From positions 1 to 64,000 of the forward strand of contig CAMVLO010000014.1 in assembly GCA_947168365.1 (NCBI GenBank): a DNA stretch of 64,000 nt, in the 5' to 3' direction. This DNA is from UBA3824 sp017541145. Its GTDB lineage: Bacteria; Bacteroidota; Bacteroidia; Bacteroidales; UBA3824. Below the pieces are notes generated by a model. It was not told the DNA's origin and did not search any database. It was given only the letters and a program-made list of their open reading frames with translations. Numbering within the stretch: the first letter of the stretch is position 1; every line of letters begins with the position of its first letter. Shown piece by piece: positions 7,279-16,460 of this stretch. The translations under genes were made by a program, and so were the position numbers.

Positions 7279-9519
7279 ATGAAATTAAGCAATTGTATTG
7301 ATAGCTTTGAAGGCTATATTTGGAAACGCGAAATCAATGTTCGCGATTTCATTCAACACAACTACACACCTTATTATGGTGATGAAAGTTTCTTGGCAGG
7401 TCCTACAGCAAAAACCAAGGCTCTTTGGGACAAGCTCTCAGAGATGTTCAAGGTAGAAAGAGAGAAAGGTGTATACGACGCTGAAACCAAACTTCCGCAA
7501 ACATTAACAACCTACGGAGCAGGCTACATCGACAAAGACAACGAAGTAATTGTAGGTTTGCAAACCGACAAACCATTGAAACGCGGAATTTTCCCAAAAG
7601 GCGGTATCCGCATGGTAGAAAATGCGTTGACAGCTTACGGCTATACACTTGATCCTTACACAAAAACCATTTACACGAAGTATCGCAAAACACATAACGA
7701 AGGTGTATTCTCAGCATACACACCTGAAATAAGAGCAGCACGTCACGCACATATCATCACAGGTTTGCCTGACGCATACGGTCGCGGACGTATCATCGGC
7801 GACTACAGAAGAATCGCTCTCTACGGTATCGACAATCTTATCGAAGAGAAAAAGCGTTTCCTAAACAGACTTGATATTCAGGAAATGACAGAAGAATGCA
7901 TCCAATCGCGTGAAGAAACCAGCGAACAAATTTCAGCATTGAAAGATTTCGTTAAGATGTGTAAGGAATACGGTTTTGATGTAACACGTCCTGCACAAAA
8001 CGCACGCGAAGCTGTTCAATTTGTATACTTCGGATATTTGGGTGCTGTAAAAGACCAAGACGGCGCAGCAATGTCATTAGGTAGAGTAAGTACATTCCTT
8101 GACATCTTTATCGAAAAAGATATCAAAGAAGGAAAACTTACAGAAGAAGAAGCGCAAGAGCTTATCGACCAAATGATTATCAAATTGCGTATCGTAAGAT
8201 TCTTACGCACACCGGAATACAATGATTTGTTCTCCGGCGACCCGATTTGGGTAACAGAAAGTATTGGTGGTCAAGGCGTTGACGGCAGATCAATGGTAAC
8301 AAAAACAAGTTATCGTATACTTCATACCCTTGAAAACCTCGGACCGGCACCGGAACCAAACCTCACAGTACTTTGGTTTAACAACGCTCCGGAAAATTGG
8401 AAAAAATATTGCGCAAAGATGTCAATCAAAACAAGCGCAATACAATACGAAAACGATGATTTAATGCGTCCTGATTACGGCGACGATTATGGTATTGCAT
8501 GTTGTGTATCACCAATGAAGATTGGAAAACAAATGCAATTCTTCGGCGCACGTGCTAACTTGGCAAAATGTCTTCTTTATGCAATCAACGGCGGTAAAGA
8601 CGAGATGTCAGGCGAACAAATCGGACCGGACTACGCTCCTATCACAAGCGAATATTTGGATTACGACGAAGTGATGTACAAGTTTGAAAATATGATGCGT
8701 TGGTTGGCAAAAACCTACGTTAACGCATTGAAAATCATTCACTACATGCACGACAAATACGATTACGAAGCTTACCAAATGGCACTTATCGACGGCGATG
8801 TATACCGCACAAGAGCTACAGGTATCGCAGGTTTGAGTATCGTAACCGACTCGCTTGCTGCTATTAAATACGGCAAAGTAAAAGTTCAACGCGACGAAAG
8901 AGGCATTGCAGTCGGATTTATTCAAGAAGGCAACGCTCCTGAACCATTCGGTAACAACAACGAAGAAACCGACAAACTCGCTCTCATGATTACCGAAAAA
9001 TTCATGGAATATCTTCGTCAGCACGAAACTTACAGACATGCTACACCAACACAATCATTGTTAACAATCACATCTAATGTAGTTTACGGTAAAAATACCG
9101 GTGCTACACCTGATGGACGTCCAAAAGGCGTACCGTTTGCTCCGGGTGCAAATCCGATGAACGGTCGCGATGTAAAAGGCGCGGTTGCAGCATTGAGTTC
9201 TGTAGCAAAACTTCCGTTCCAACACTCTCACGACGGAATTTCGTACACATTTGCGATTTCGCCGGAAACTCTCGGAAAAGACGATAACACCAAAGTAAAC
9301 AATTTGGTACAATTAATGGACGGCTATTTCACACCGGACGGCGGACACCATTTGAACGTGAATGTTTTTGACCGTGAACTTCTTGTTGACGCAATGGAAC
9401 ATCCGGAAAAATATCCGCAATTAACGATACGTGTTTCAGGTTATGCTGTTAACTTTGTTAAACTTACACGCGAACAGCAACTTGATGTATTAAGCCGTAC
9501 AATCAATAAATCGTTATAA
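7279..9519 (+). CDS. pflB: Formate C-acetyltransferase (pyruvate formate-lyase)
   Basis: A 746-residue glycyl-radical enzyme that converts pyruvate and CoA to acetyl-CoA and formate in the cytoplasm under anoxia. The active-site pair is Cys408-Cys409 in GIACCVSPM. The radical-bearing glycine is Gly721 in IRVSGYAVNF, 26 residues from the C-terminus as in known PFLs. TPDGR and the SLLTITSNVVYGKNTG segment are also typical. The gene is alone under its own promoter and ends in a strong terminator. The activating enzyme gene (pflA), often adjacent, is not in the window. Confidence 0.97.
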   Translation: MKLSNCIDSFEGYIWKREINVRDFIQHNYTPYYGDESFLAGPTAKTKALWDKLSEMFKVEREKGVYDAETKLPQTLTTYGAGYIDKDNEVIVGLQTDKPLKRGIFPKGGIRMVENALTAYGYTLDPYTKTIYTKYRKTHNEGVFSAYTPEIRAARHAHIITGLPDAYGRGRIIGDYRRIALYGIDNLIEEKKRFLNRLDIQEMTEECIQSREETSEQISALKDFVKMCKEYGFDVTRPAQNAREAVQFVYFGYLGAVKDQDGAAMSLGRVSTFLDIFIEKDIKEGKLTEEEAQELIDQMIIKLRIVRFLRTPEYNDLFSGDPIWVTESIGGQGVDGRSMVTKTSYRILHTLENLGPAPEPNLTVLWFNNAPENWKKYCAKMSIKTSAIQYENDDLMRPDYGDDYGIACCVSPMKIGKQMQFFGARANLAKCLLYAINGGKDEMSGEQIGPDYAPITSEYLDYDEVMYKFENMMRWLAKTYVNALKIIHYMHDKYDYEAYQMALIDGDVYRTRATGIAGLSIVTDSLAAIKYGKVKVQRDERGIAVGFIQEGNAPEPFGNNNEETDKLALMITEKFMEYLRQHETYRHATPTQSLLTITSNVVYGKNTGATPDGRPKGVPFAPGANPMNGRDVKGAVAALSSVAKLPFQHSHDGISYTFAISPETLGKDDNTKVNNLVQLMDGYFTPDGGHHLNVNVFDRELLVDAMEHPEKYPQLTIRVSGYAVNFVKLTREQQLDVLSRTINKSL

Positions 9520-9548
9520 TTTAAACACACCGATATATACATGAAAAA

Positions 9549-9584
9549 GAGGCTGACCGTGATGGCCAGCCTCTATTTTTTTTT
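9549..9584 (+). terminator. pflB terminator
   Basis: Stem GAGGCTGACC (9549-9558) / GGCCAGCCTC (9564-9573) with one mismatch, followed by TATTTTTTTTT. Confidence 0.85.
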
Positions 9585-9628
9585 AGTCAAGAGATTTTAA
9601 GATTGTCATAAAATCCTTTGGAATCCGC

Positions 9629-9832
9629 TTACAAATCAGATTCTTCGAGAGTAAAGATGTCCTCAACATTTTTCTTGAAATATCTCGCGATTTTCAATGC
9701 TAAAACGGTTGACGGTACAAACTTACCGGTCTCTACTGCGTGAATAGTTTGACGGGAAACGCCGATTCTGTCGGCCAATTGTGCTTGTGTAATTCTAACA
9801 ATTGCACGTTCTACTCTAATTGTATTCTCCAT
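9629..9832 (-). CDS. Small XRE-family HTH transcriptional regulator
   Basis: A 67-residue protein that is essentially one helix-turn-helix of the Cro/CI type. TQAQLADRIGVSRQTIHAVETGKFVPSTVLALKIARYFK covers helices 1-5, and a short tail IEDIF/LEESDL-like end follows. This is the stand-alone regulator type that often accompanies a small membrane protein, but no such partner is adjacent. It has its own near-perfect promoter. Confidence 0.9.
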   Translation of the reverse strand: MENTIRVERAIVRITQAQLADRIGVSRQTIHAVETGKFVPSTVLALKIARYFKKNVEDIFTLEESDL

Positions 9833-9868
9833 TTTTATACGTGTTTAATTAGTAAAAATTTGTATAGA

Positions 9869-9898
9869 CAAAAGTAGAAATTACTTTGATAAAAACAA
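9869..9898 (-). promoter_or_regulatory. Promoter of the XRE regulator gene
   Basis: On the minus strand: TTG (plus-strand CAA, 9896-9898), 19 bases, then TACTTTTG (plus-strand CAAAAGTA, 9869-9876), matching TTG-N19-TAnnTTTG. The start codon is about 37 bases further on. Confidence 0.7.
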
Positions 9899-10063
9899 AT
9901 ATTTCTTAAACATTTATTTGCAAAAAATTTGATTTTTTTCTTAAAAGTAATCCTTACTATATTTATTTACAAAAAAAATACCAAAAAGATTTCTATTTAA
10001 GTGTTTTGCTAAACTTCAAATAACAAATTTTTTAGCCAATTTATGTATATCTGACTAAAAAAA

Positions 10064-10084
10064 GAGCCGCAAAAAATGCGGCTC
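10064..10084 (-). terminator. guaA terminator
   Basis: Perfect 8-bp stem GAGCCGCA (10064-10071) / TGCGGCTC (10077-10084), with a T-rich run downstream on the minus strand. Confidence 0.8.
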
Positions 10085-10109
10085 AACTGTTTTTTTATGT
10101 TTTTTTTGA

Positions 10110-11663
10110 TTATTCCCACTCAATAGTTGCCGGCGGTTTTGAAGATATATCGTAAGCTACTCGGTTTACACCTTTTACTTTGTTGATTATATCGTTAGAA
10201 ACCTTAGCAAGAAATTCGTAAGGAAGGTGCGCCCAATCGGCAGTCATTGCATCAGCACTTGTAACGGCACGCAATGCAACTGCACGCTCGTATGTACGCT
10301 CATCACCCATTACGCCTACCGACTTAACAGGCAACAAGATAACACCGGCTTGCCAAACTTGATCGTACAAAGAAACTTCGTTTCCGTTGGCGTCTTTGGT
10401 CTTCCATTCCTTGAGACCGCGGATAAAAATATCATCAGCATCCTGAAGTACTCTAACTTTTTCAGGAGTGATGTCACCCAAAATTCTTACGCCCAAACCG
10501 GGACCTGGGAACGGATGACGTTTTATAAGATGCTCAGGCATACCAAGTTGACGTCCAACTCTGCGAACTTCGTCTTTGAAAAGCCATCTCAACGGCTCAC
10601 AAAGCTGCAATTGCATATCTTTTGGAAGTCCGCCAACGTTGTGATGCGATTTTATTGTTTTGCCTGTAATATTCAGACTTTCAATTCTATCGGGATAAAT
10701 TGTACCTTGACCAAGCCATTTTACGTCTTTGATTTTTTTGGCTTCGGCATTGAAAACATCCACAAAACCTTTTCCGATAATTTTGCGTTTCTTTTCCGGT
10801 TCTTCAACTCCGGCAAGTTCCGAATAGAATTTTTCAGAAGCGTCAACACCGATTACATTAAGTCCAAGACATTCATAATCACGAAGTACATCGGTAAATT
10901 CGTTTTTACGAAGCAAACCGTTGTTAACAAAAATACAAGTAAGATTTTTACCGATTGCCTTGTTGAGCAATACAGCCGCAACACTGGAGTCTACTCCGCC
11001 GCTCAATCCGAGAACTACTTTGTCGTTTCCGAGCTGAGATTTCAATTCTGCAACCGTAGTATCGATAAATGATGCTGCACTCCAATCTTGTTTGCCACCG
11101 CAAATATCTACTACAAAGTTCTTTAACAACAATGTACCTTGCAATGAGTGGAACACTTCGGGATGAAACTGTACGCCCCAGATGTTATCTTTTTCAGAAT
11201 AATATGCCGCATTTTCTACAGATTCGGTAGATGCAATTACTTTGAAACCCTGAGGAATTTTTGTAATAGTATCGCCGTGACTCATCCAAACCTGCGAATT
11301 GTCGTCAAAACCTTTGAAAAGTTTGTTGGATTTGTCGATGAAACCCAAATTTTGACGACCGTATTCACGACTTCCGGCCGGCTCTACATTTCCGCCCAAG
11401 GTGTACGAAATAAACTGAGCTCCGTAACATATTCCAAGTATAGGATATTTGCCACGAATTTCATCTAAATCGATTTTAAAAGATTCTTTGTCGTACACAC
11501 TAAACGGTGAACCACTGAGAATTACACCTATAATTGATTTGTCGTCTTTTGGAAATTTATTGTAAGGAACAATTTCGCAAAATGTATCGAGCTCGCGAAC
11601 ACGGCGTCCTATAAGCTGTGTGGTCTGCGAACCGAAATCAAGGATTAATATTTTTTGTTGCAT
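10110..11663 (-). CDS. guaA: GMP synthase (glutamine-hydrolysing)
   Basis: A 517-residue purine-biosynthesis enzyme that aminates XMP to GMP. The class I glutamine amidotransferase domain (1-190) has the nucleophile Cys79 in GICYGAQ and the His167/Glu169 pair in FHPEV. The ATP pyrophosphatase domain has SGGVDSS at about 221-227. The C-terminal dimerisation domain ends in the conserved ISSKPPATIEWE. The length fits the family (about 510-525). It is flanked by its own terminator, and a -7-like box (TACTTTTG, plus 11686-11693) lies upstream. Confidence 0.98.
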   Translation of the reverse strand: MQQKILILDFGSQTTQLIGRRVRELDTFCEIVPYNKFPKDDKSIIGVILSGSPFSVYDKESFKIDLDEIRGKYPILGICYGAQFISYTLGGNVEPAGSREYGRQNLGFIDKSNKLFKGFDDNSQVWMSHGDTITKIPQGFKVIASTESVENAAYYSEKDNIWGVQFHPEVFHSLQGTLLLKNFVVDICGGKQDWSAASFIDTTVAELKSQLGNDKVVLGLSGGVDSSVAAVLLNKAIGKNLTCIFVNNGLLRKNEFTDVLRDYECLGLNVIGVDASEKFYSELAGVEEPEKKRKIIGKGFVDVFNAEAKKIKDVKWLGQGTIYPDRIESLNITGKTIKSHHNVGGLPKDMQLQLCEPLRWLFKDEVRRVGRQLGMPEHLIKRHPFPGPGLGVRILGDITPEKVRVLQDADDIFIRGLKEWKTKDANGNEVSLYDQVWQAGVILLPVKSVGVMGDERTYERAVALRAVTSADAMTADWAHLPYEFLAKVSNDIINKVKGVNRVAYDISSKPPATIEWE

Positions 11664-11734
11664 CTTCAGATTTTTTTTATAGTCACAAAAGTAGATATAA
11701 ATTTTGAGAGATAACGAATTTTTATCTTAAAAAA

Positions 11735-12964
11735 TTAATCACGATATTCAATCAATCCGTTGTCAACTACATGATAAAATATATCGTGAATTTTTGAACG
11801 AACATCCAATTTAGACAACATCGTAGACCGATTCGGGAATGTACTGTTGCATAAAAAAATGAAAATCAACTCGTTTTGAGGATCGGCCCAAGCAAATGTT
11901 CCTGTAAAACCCGAATGTCCGTAACTTGAATAACTTGCTAATTTAGAAGGTGTTCCATTCAAAGACAAATCCAACAATTGTTTGTCGAAAACCAAACCCC
12001 GTCGATTGTTATCAAAAGCTTGCGATGTAAAAAATTCTACAGTTTCGGGCTTTAAATATTGATAACCGCCGTAACTTCCTTTGTTTAAGAGCATTTGCAT
12101 AAGCACAGCCATATCTCCGGCAGTTGCAAACAATCCGGCGTGACCCGAAACTCCGCCCATAAGAAAAGCTCCTTCGTCGTGAACAAATCCGCAAACAACG
12201 CGTTTTCGCCAAACGGTATCATTTTCTGTCGGTGCAATATTTTGTTTGTCGTAATAATAATACGGCTTGAAATACATTTTTGTACCAAGCGGACGGTAAA
12301 ATTTTTCGTACAAAAAAACTTCAAAATCTTTATTGTAATATTTCTTTGGAAACAATGTATAAAGGTAAAATCCCAAATCGGAATACAAATATCTTCCACA
12401 CGAATCAAGCGGCTGACTGATGATGTATTTTGTGATTTGTTTTTTAGCTTTTCGCGGATTGTAACGAATAGGATCATCAATTAAAGACTTTGACAAATCT
12501 TTGTTGGCACGACGGATATCAAGCCAAGGTTTGAATCCTGCCTGATGAGCCAAAGCATCACGAAGAGTTGCGCCGTTGTCTGTAATACCGTTAAAATAAT
12601 ATGTTAACGGCTTATCAAGATCGATTTTTTTGTCCTCGTAAAGTTTCATCAGCACAAGCGACGAAGCGGCTATTTTTGTAACCGATGCTAAATCATAAAG
12701 TGTAGAATCGTTAACAGGTTTTATGCTGTCGTAAGTAAAATATCCGTAAGACTTATTGAAAACTACGTGATTTTTTACCACGGCAAGCACACGGCATCCG
12801 GGCATGGCTCGCTTGCTAATTGCGTCATTTACAATACTGTCGATAGTCAATTCGGCGGTTAACGGAATCCCGGCTTTGTTGTAAACCAAGGTTGTTGGCT
12901 CTTGCGATGTACAGCAATTGAATACAGAAACAATTGTTAATAGTAAAAAAAATAATCTCTTCAT
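11735..12964 (-). CDS. Serine hydrolase, beta-lactamase/DD-peptidase (class C) fold, lipoprotein
   Basis: A 409-residue exported protein. The signal peptide ends in FNCC, which suggests lipidation. The class C catalytic motif SVTK has Ser94 and Lys97. The second motif is Tyr194-Ser-Asp, in place of the usual YxN. A late HSG (YGHSGFTGT) stands where KTG would be. These hydrolases act on peptidoglycan peptides or other esters, and resistance should not be inferred. In some Bacteroidota the same domain is fused to a family 3 glucosaminidase; here it stands alone. A -7-like box (TAACTTTG, plus 12987-12994) overlaps the end of the upstream gene. Confidence 0.85.
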   Translation of the reverse strand: MKRLFFLLLTIVSVFNCCTSQEPTTLVYNKAGIPLTAELTIDSIVNDAISKRAMPGCRVLAVVKNHVVFNKSYGYFTYDSIKPVNDSTLYDLASVTKIAASSLVLMKLYEDKKIDLDKPLTYYFNGITDNGATLRDALAHQAGFKPWLDIRRANKDLSKSLIDDPIRYNPRKAKKQITKYIISQPLDSCGRYLYSDLGFYLYTLFPKKYYNKDFEVFLYEKFYRPLGTKMYFKPYYYYDKQNIAPTENDTVWRKRVVCGFVHDEGAFLMGGVSGHAGLFATAGDMAVLMQMLLNKGSYGGYQYLKPETVEFFTSQAFDNNRRGLVFDKQLLDLSLNGTPSKLASYSSYGHSGFTGTFAWADPQNELIFIFLCNSTFPNRSTMLSKLDVRSKIHDIFYHVVDNGLIEYRD

Positions 12965-12991
12965 TGTGTGTTTATAAAAATCCGCACAAAG

Positions 12992-15010
12992 TTAGATAGA
13001 AATTCTGAAAAACATATTCAATTCTGTTTTATGAGATTCATCAATAAATGATTTTCCCGAGCTAAGTGACTCACGGTCAAAATATTGCCAACGTGAAAGT
13101 CGGAACTGTAATGTTGCTCTTTTACCGAAATTATAGCCCGCAACAGCATAATATCTCGCACCCTTGTTGTAATACGCCGGAGCCGAGAAGAAATACATCA
13201 CGTCATTTTCGTAAGCGTAAATTCTTGCATCGTAGGGCGCAGAGAAAATCGCATAACGGAATGCAAAAATAAACGGACGTTTTCTGATTTTTAACTGTAC
13301 ATTTTGATACATGAGGTAACCTCTGTTGCGAACCGATTCGTCTTTGTAGAAACTCCACTGAGCCACAGTTGTAAAAGTAACATTTTTGTTAGGTGAAAAC
13401 TTGTTGGTAAAACGTGCGTATTGAGTACGTTTGAAATCAACAGGACCTTCCGAAAGCTGTTTCTCTTTACATTTATAACGTAAGAAAATGCTGTATTTCT
13501 TTGATATAATGAATGTTAACTGTGTAAAATAATCGTAACCCGTGGTCGGCATCTTGGTATTTGTTGTCAACCAAGGAAATTTAAAGATGTCGATCCAACC
13601 TTCAAAAACTAAATATTTGTTTGGCTCGATTGCAGTACCGAAATAAAAACCTTCCTCGTTGCCGACTTTGGTATTTTCGCTGAAAGTATTTGCAGTCAAA
13701 ACATTATAATGCTGCGAATAATTTCTGTACAAGAAACTGAATTTCAACGAGTTTACCGGCTTTACTTCCATGATATTGATTGTAGCGAGATTCAAGGCAT
13801 TGTCCAAAGCTGTTTCGCCGTGAAAACAATATTTTCTGGAACTATAACGATATGCAACTGAATAAGAAAAACCGTCTTTCAGTTCGGTTGTATTGGCAAA
13901 TTTCAACATATCGCCCGGCAAATATGTCTTGTTATAATGATAATATTGCGATGCCAACGAGAATTTCAATTGTCCGAAATGATAACTCAGATGTACACTC
14001 GCGATATCCTGAAGTATAGCATCTTTGTTTTTTAATTCAGATTCAGTACGATGGTAACCATCTACTTTAAAACATGAAAATGTAGTATCCGTAGACGAAG
14101 CATCCATTTTGTTGTGACTTACCAATGCGGTGATTTTCAATCTATTGAATATTAAACAAGCCGCAATACCGCGATAAAACCAGTTTTCGTCGGTTGAGGA
14201 ATATTCACGAAGCGTATTTTCGGTAGCGGCGTAATTTGCTGACGAGAAGAACTTTCCCATGGAAAATCCACCGGAAAAGAGCAAGCCTTCACCGAATTTT
14301 ACGATGTAATCTCCCAAAACCAATTTTTCCAAATGACGGTAATTTTGCATTCTGAAAAATGCCGAATTAAAGTCAAAACCGTATCTTTTGTGTCCGAACG
14401 AAAGCGATTCACCGGGATCAACTTCAGATGTAAAACCCCACGCAATTTTGTTTTTCAAGGTATAACGATATTTGATACACCAAGCCAAAGGATTGCCCAA
14501 AAATGCTTTCTGACCTGTAGAATCCGGCGAATAACCGTCCTGCTTTTCAAAAATATATTTTGTGGTAGTGGTAATGGAATTTGTACCTTCACGAAGTGAA
14601 AGTTTCTGATCTTGATTGTTTACATAAGTTTGGTCACCTACATAAAGGAAAAATTGTAGGAAACGAACTTCTTTTTCAGTAAGAGTTTCCAAACCTTTTA
14701 GCTCGCCCAATGTATAAAACTGACCGTAACTTACTCTGTAATTAAGGATTTCTTCTATCTGATAATCAGTTAAAAAAGGTATATTTTGTAAATCCGCAAA
14801 ACTGCATGTATTAATATTGAGTTTGTAATTGGCAAGATTAGTCAAATACTCGCTACTAATTCTGGCGAGAGAATTGGAGATATCGTTGTCTGCCTCAGCA
14901 GCATACTCCAAAATCTCACGGATAATGTCGTCTGCATTTTCGCGATTATTTTGAGCCGATGCAAGAATAGGCATTATCATAAAAGATAATATAGTCAACA
15001 ACTTGCGCAT
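12992..15010 (-). CDS. Exported helix-hairpin-helix plus beta-barrel protein
   Basis: A 672-residue protein with a signal peptide (MRKLLTILSFMIMPILASAQ). A ComEA-like helix-hairpin-helix region follows (about 60-125; INTCSFADLQNIPFLTDYQIEEILNYR, then a second hairpin GQFYTLGELKGLETLTE). From about residue 140 to the end the sequence is rich in aromatic, alternating beta strands, as in an outer-membrane barrel. This architecture recurs in Bacteroidota. A role in DNA handling at the surface is suggested only by the HHH part. Confidence 0.75.
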   Translation of the reverse strand: MRKLLTILSFMIMPILASAQNNRENADDIIREILEYAAEADNDISNSLARISSEYLTNLANYKLNINTCSFADLQNIPFLTDYQIEEILNYRVSYGQFYTLGELKGLETLTEKEVRFLQFFLYVGDQTYVNNQDQKLSLREGTNSITTTTKYIFEKQDGYSPDSTGQKAFLGNPLAWCIKYRYTLKNKIAWGFTSEVDPGESLSFGHKRYGFDFNSAFFRMQNYRHLEKLVLGDYIVKFGEGLLFSGGFSMGKFFSSANYAATENTLREYSSTDENWFYRGIAACLIFNRLKITALVSHNKMDASSTDTTFSCFKVDGYHRTESELKNKDAILQDIASVHLSYHFGQLKFSLASQYYHYNKTYLPGDMLKFANTTELKDGFSYSVAYRYSSRKYCFHGETALDNALNLATINIMEVKPVNSLKFSFLYRNYSQHYNVLTANTFSENTKVGNEEGFYFGTAIEPNKYLVFEGWIDIFKFPWLTTNTKMPTTGYDYFTQLTFIISKKYSIFLRYKCKEKQLSEGPVDFKRTQYARFTNKFSPNKNVTFTTVAQWSFYKDESVRNRGYLMYQNVQLKIRKRPFIFAFRYAIFSAPYDARIYAYENDVMYFFSAPAYYNKGARYYAVAGYNFGKRATLQFRLSRWQYFDRESLSSGKSFIDESHKTELNMFFRISI

Positions 15011-15120
15011 AGTGATTAGGTGTTTTTTTCACCAATATACAAAAGGCGTGCAAATCGTGACTATATTATCAAAAATTACATCATAAAATCTTGATTATAA
15101 TGCAAAAAAATATTAAATAA

Positions 15121-15570
15121 TTATTTTAACGGTTTAATACCGCTCAAAAGTGAAACACAACCCGCCTTAGGGCGTTCTCCCAAAGGCGAAACATTCGGAA
15201 CACTTACAAAAATCACCACTTGTACAGTTTCTTTGCATTCAAAATCCCAAATCGGACTGAAATTGTGGTCTTTGCTGGCATAAAGTTGTTTCTGATCATC
15301 GGTTTCTACAGTGATTTCGATATCTTGCGGCAAATTTTGATCACCCTTAGCGGCAAAACGATAGCGAATTCCTTTACTTAATGTTCTGCGTACTTCTACT
15401 GACTGACCTTCTGAAACTACCTGCTGCGCATAGCGACCGCTAACAATATAATCGTCCAACAACGGTAAAACGATACTGTCGGCGAAATCCGAACACTGGG
15501 CTGATGAATTTGTCGCGCCGTTCACTGACATAAAAATGAAGACGATGAAAGTAAATAAGAGATTTTTCAT
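15121..15570 (-). CDS. Hypothetical exported protein
   Basis: A 149-residue protein with a signal peptide (MKNLLFTFIVFIFMSVNGATNSSAQC). The short mature domain is predicted to be beta-rich (RYRFAAKG, DIEITVETD, VQVVIFVSV). No family is recognised. It is the third gene of a unit with the SprB-repeat protein and a lipoprotein (36-38 base gaps), so it may act with them at the cell surface. Confidence 0.7.
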   Translation of the reverse strand: MKNLLFTFIVFIFMSVNGATNSSAQCSDFADSIVLPLLDDYIVSGRYAQQVVSEGQSVEVRRTLSKGIRYRFAAKGDQNLPQDIEITVETDDQKQLYASKDHNFSPIWDFECKETVQVVIFVSVPNVSPLGERPKAGCVSLLSGIKPLK

Positions 15571-15606
15571 TGTATTTTAGGATTAGTTATTTTGTTGATG
15601 AATTGT

Positions 15607-16422
15607 TTATTTTACAAAATTTTGCCTTATTGATGTTACAACTTCTCTAAGTTCGTTTTCTTGAGCTGTAGTAATATCGGTTGTAATTTGCGGAAATGCT
15701 CCTTGCAATTTTTCCATCTGAGAAGTAATATCTTTGATGTAGCTCTGACCTTTGAAAAGGTTGAGAATTTCCATCAAATTGTTGAATGTTAACTTCTGAT
15801 ATTTGATGATTTCATAAACATCCTCATGTTTGGATTCTGCGGTATTCAACATGTTGAGAGCCAAATAGAAACTTTCTGTCCAGCCGCCCACCAATACCAA
15901 TGCCGCAATCTCGTTACGCTCTTGCTCTTCCAACATGTTGGCATACTGAGTGTAGGAATCAGAAAGGTATTTCACTACAAAACTCTTGTCATTCATTTTG
16001 GTACGAATTACAGAAATTGTACTGTCGTTGAAAAATCCGATGATTCCCATTTCTTCTGTCAAATTTTTCAAGACCGTGATGTAATCCACCACTGAATGAT
16101 TTTGCTCGTAAAGTGAACAAAAACACATGTCAGCCGAATAAATTCCGACGTTAACTGCCTGCTGATAAGTACTTACATACTTTTCTGCATTTGCCGAAGG
16201 ATTGATAAATTCTTCAGTGAACTTGATATTCATCTGATTGAGAATTGCAGCAGTTTCCACCGGCGACGGCAATGAATAAAAAATTACTTTTGCTTTATCG
16301 AATGTAGCTTGTTGAACATAAGCTACTGAATCAGCCTGGTTTCTGTTATCGCTGTGCGTAGATGTACATGATAAAGTAAACAAAGCTGTAAAACCTAATA
16401 AAATTAATGATAGTATTTTCAT
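15607..16422 (-). CDS. Hypothetical lipoprotein
   Basis: A 271-residue protein with a lipoprotein signal (LFTLSC, Cys about 19), followed by an all-helical domain. Segments include VETAAILNQMNIKFTEEFINP and YQQAVNVGIYSADMCFCSLYEQ. No enzyme motif is evident and no family is recognised with certainty. It lies between the giant SprB-repeat gene and a small exported protein, in one apparent transcription unit. Confidence 0.72.
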   Translation of the reverse strand: MKILSLILLGFTALFTLSCTSTHSDNRNQADSVAYVQQATFDKAKVIFYSLPSPVETAAILNQMNIKFTEEFINPSANAEKYVSTYQQAVNVGIYSADMCFCSLYEQNHSVVDYITVLKNLTEEMGIIGFFNDSTISVIRTKMNDKSFVVKYLSDSYTQYANMLEEQERNEIAALVLVGGWTESFYLALNMLNTAESKHEDVYEIIKYQKLTFNNLMEILNLFKGQSYIKDITSQMEKLQGAFPQITTDITTAQENELREVVTSIRQNFVK

Positions 16423-16460
16423 TTTAACTTCTTTAATATGTTGATTTTATAAACTGTTAT

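Noticed and set aside
10227..11072. 281-codon frame opposite guaA
   Set aside because: It is on the antisense strand of a clearly conserved enzyme and lacks any domain character.
11735..12964. Calling the serine hydrolase a resistance beta-lactamase
   Set aside because: The fold is shared by many cell-wall and esterase-type enzymes; motif 2 is YSD and there is no evidence for drug hydrolysis.
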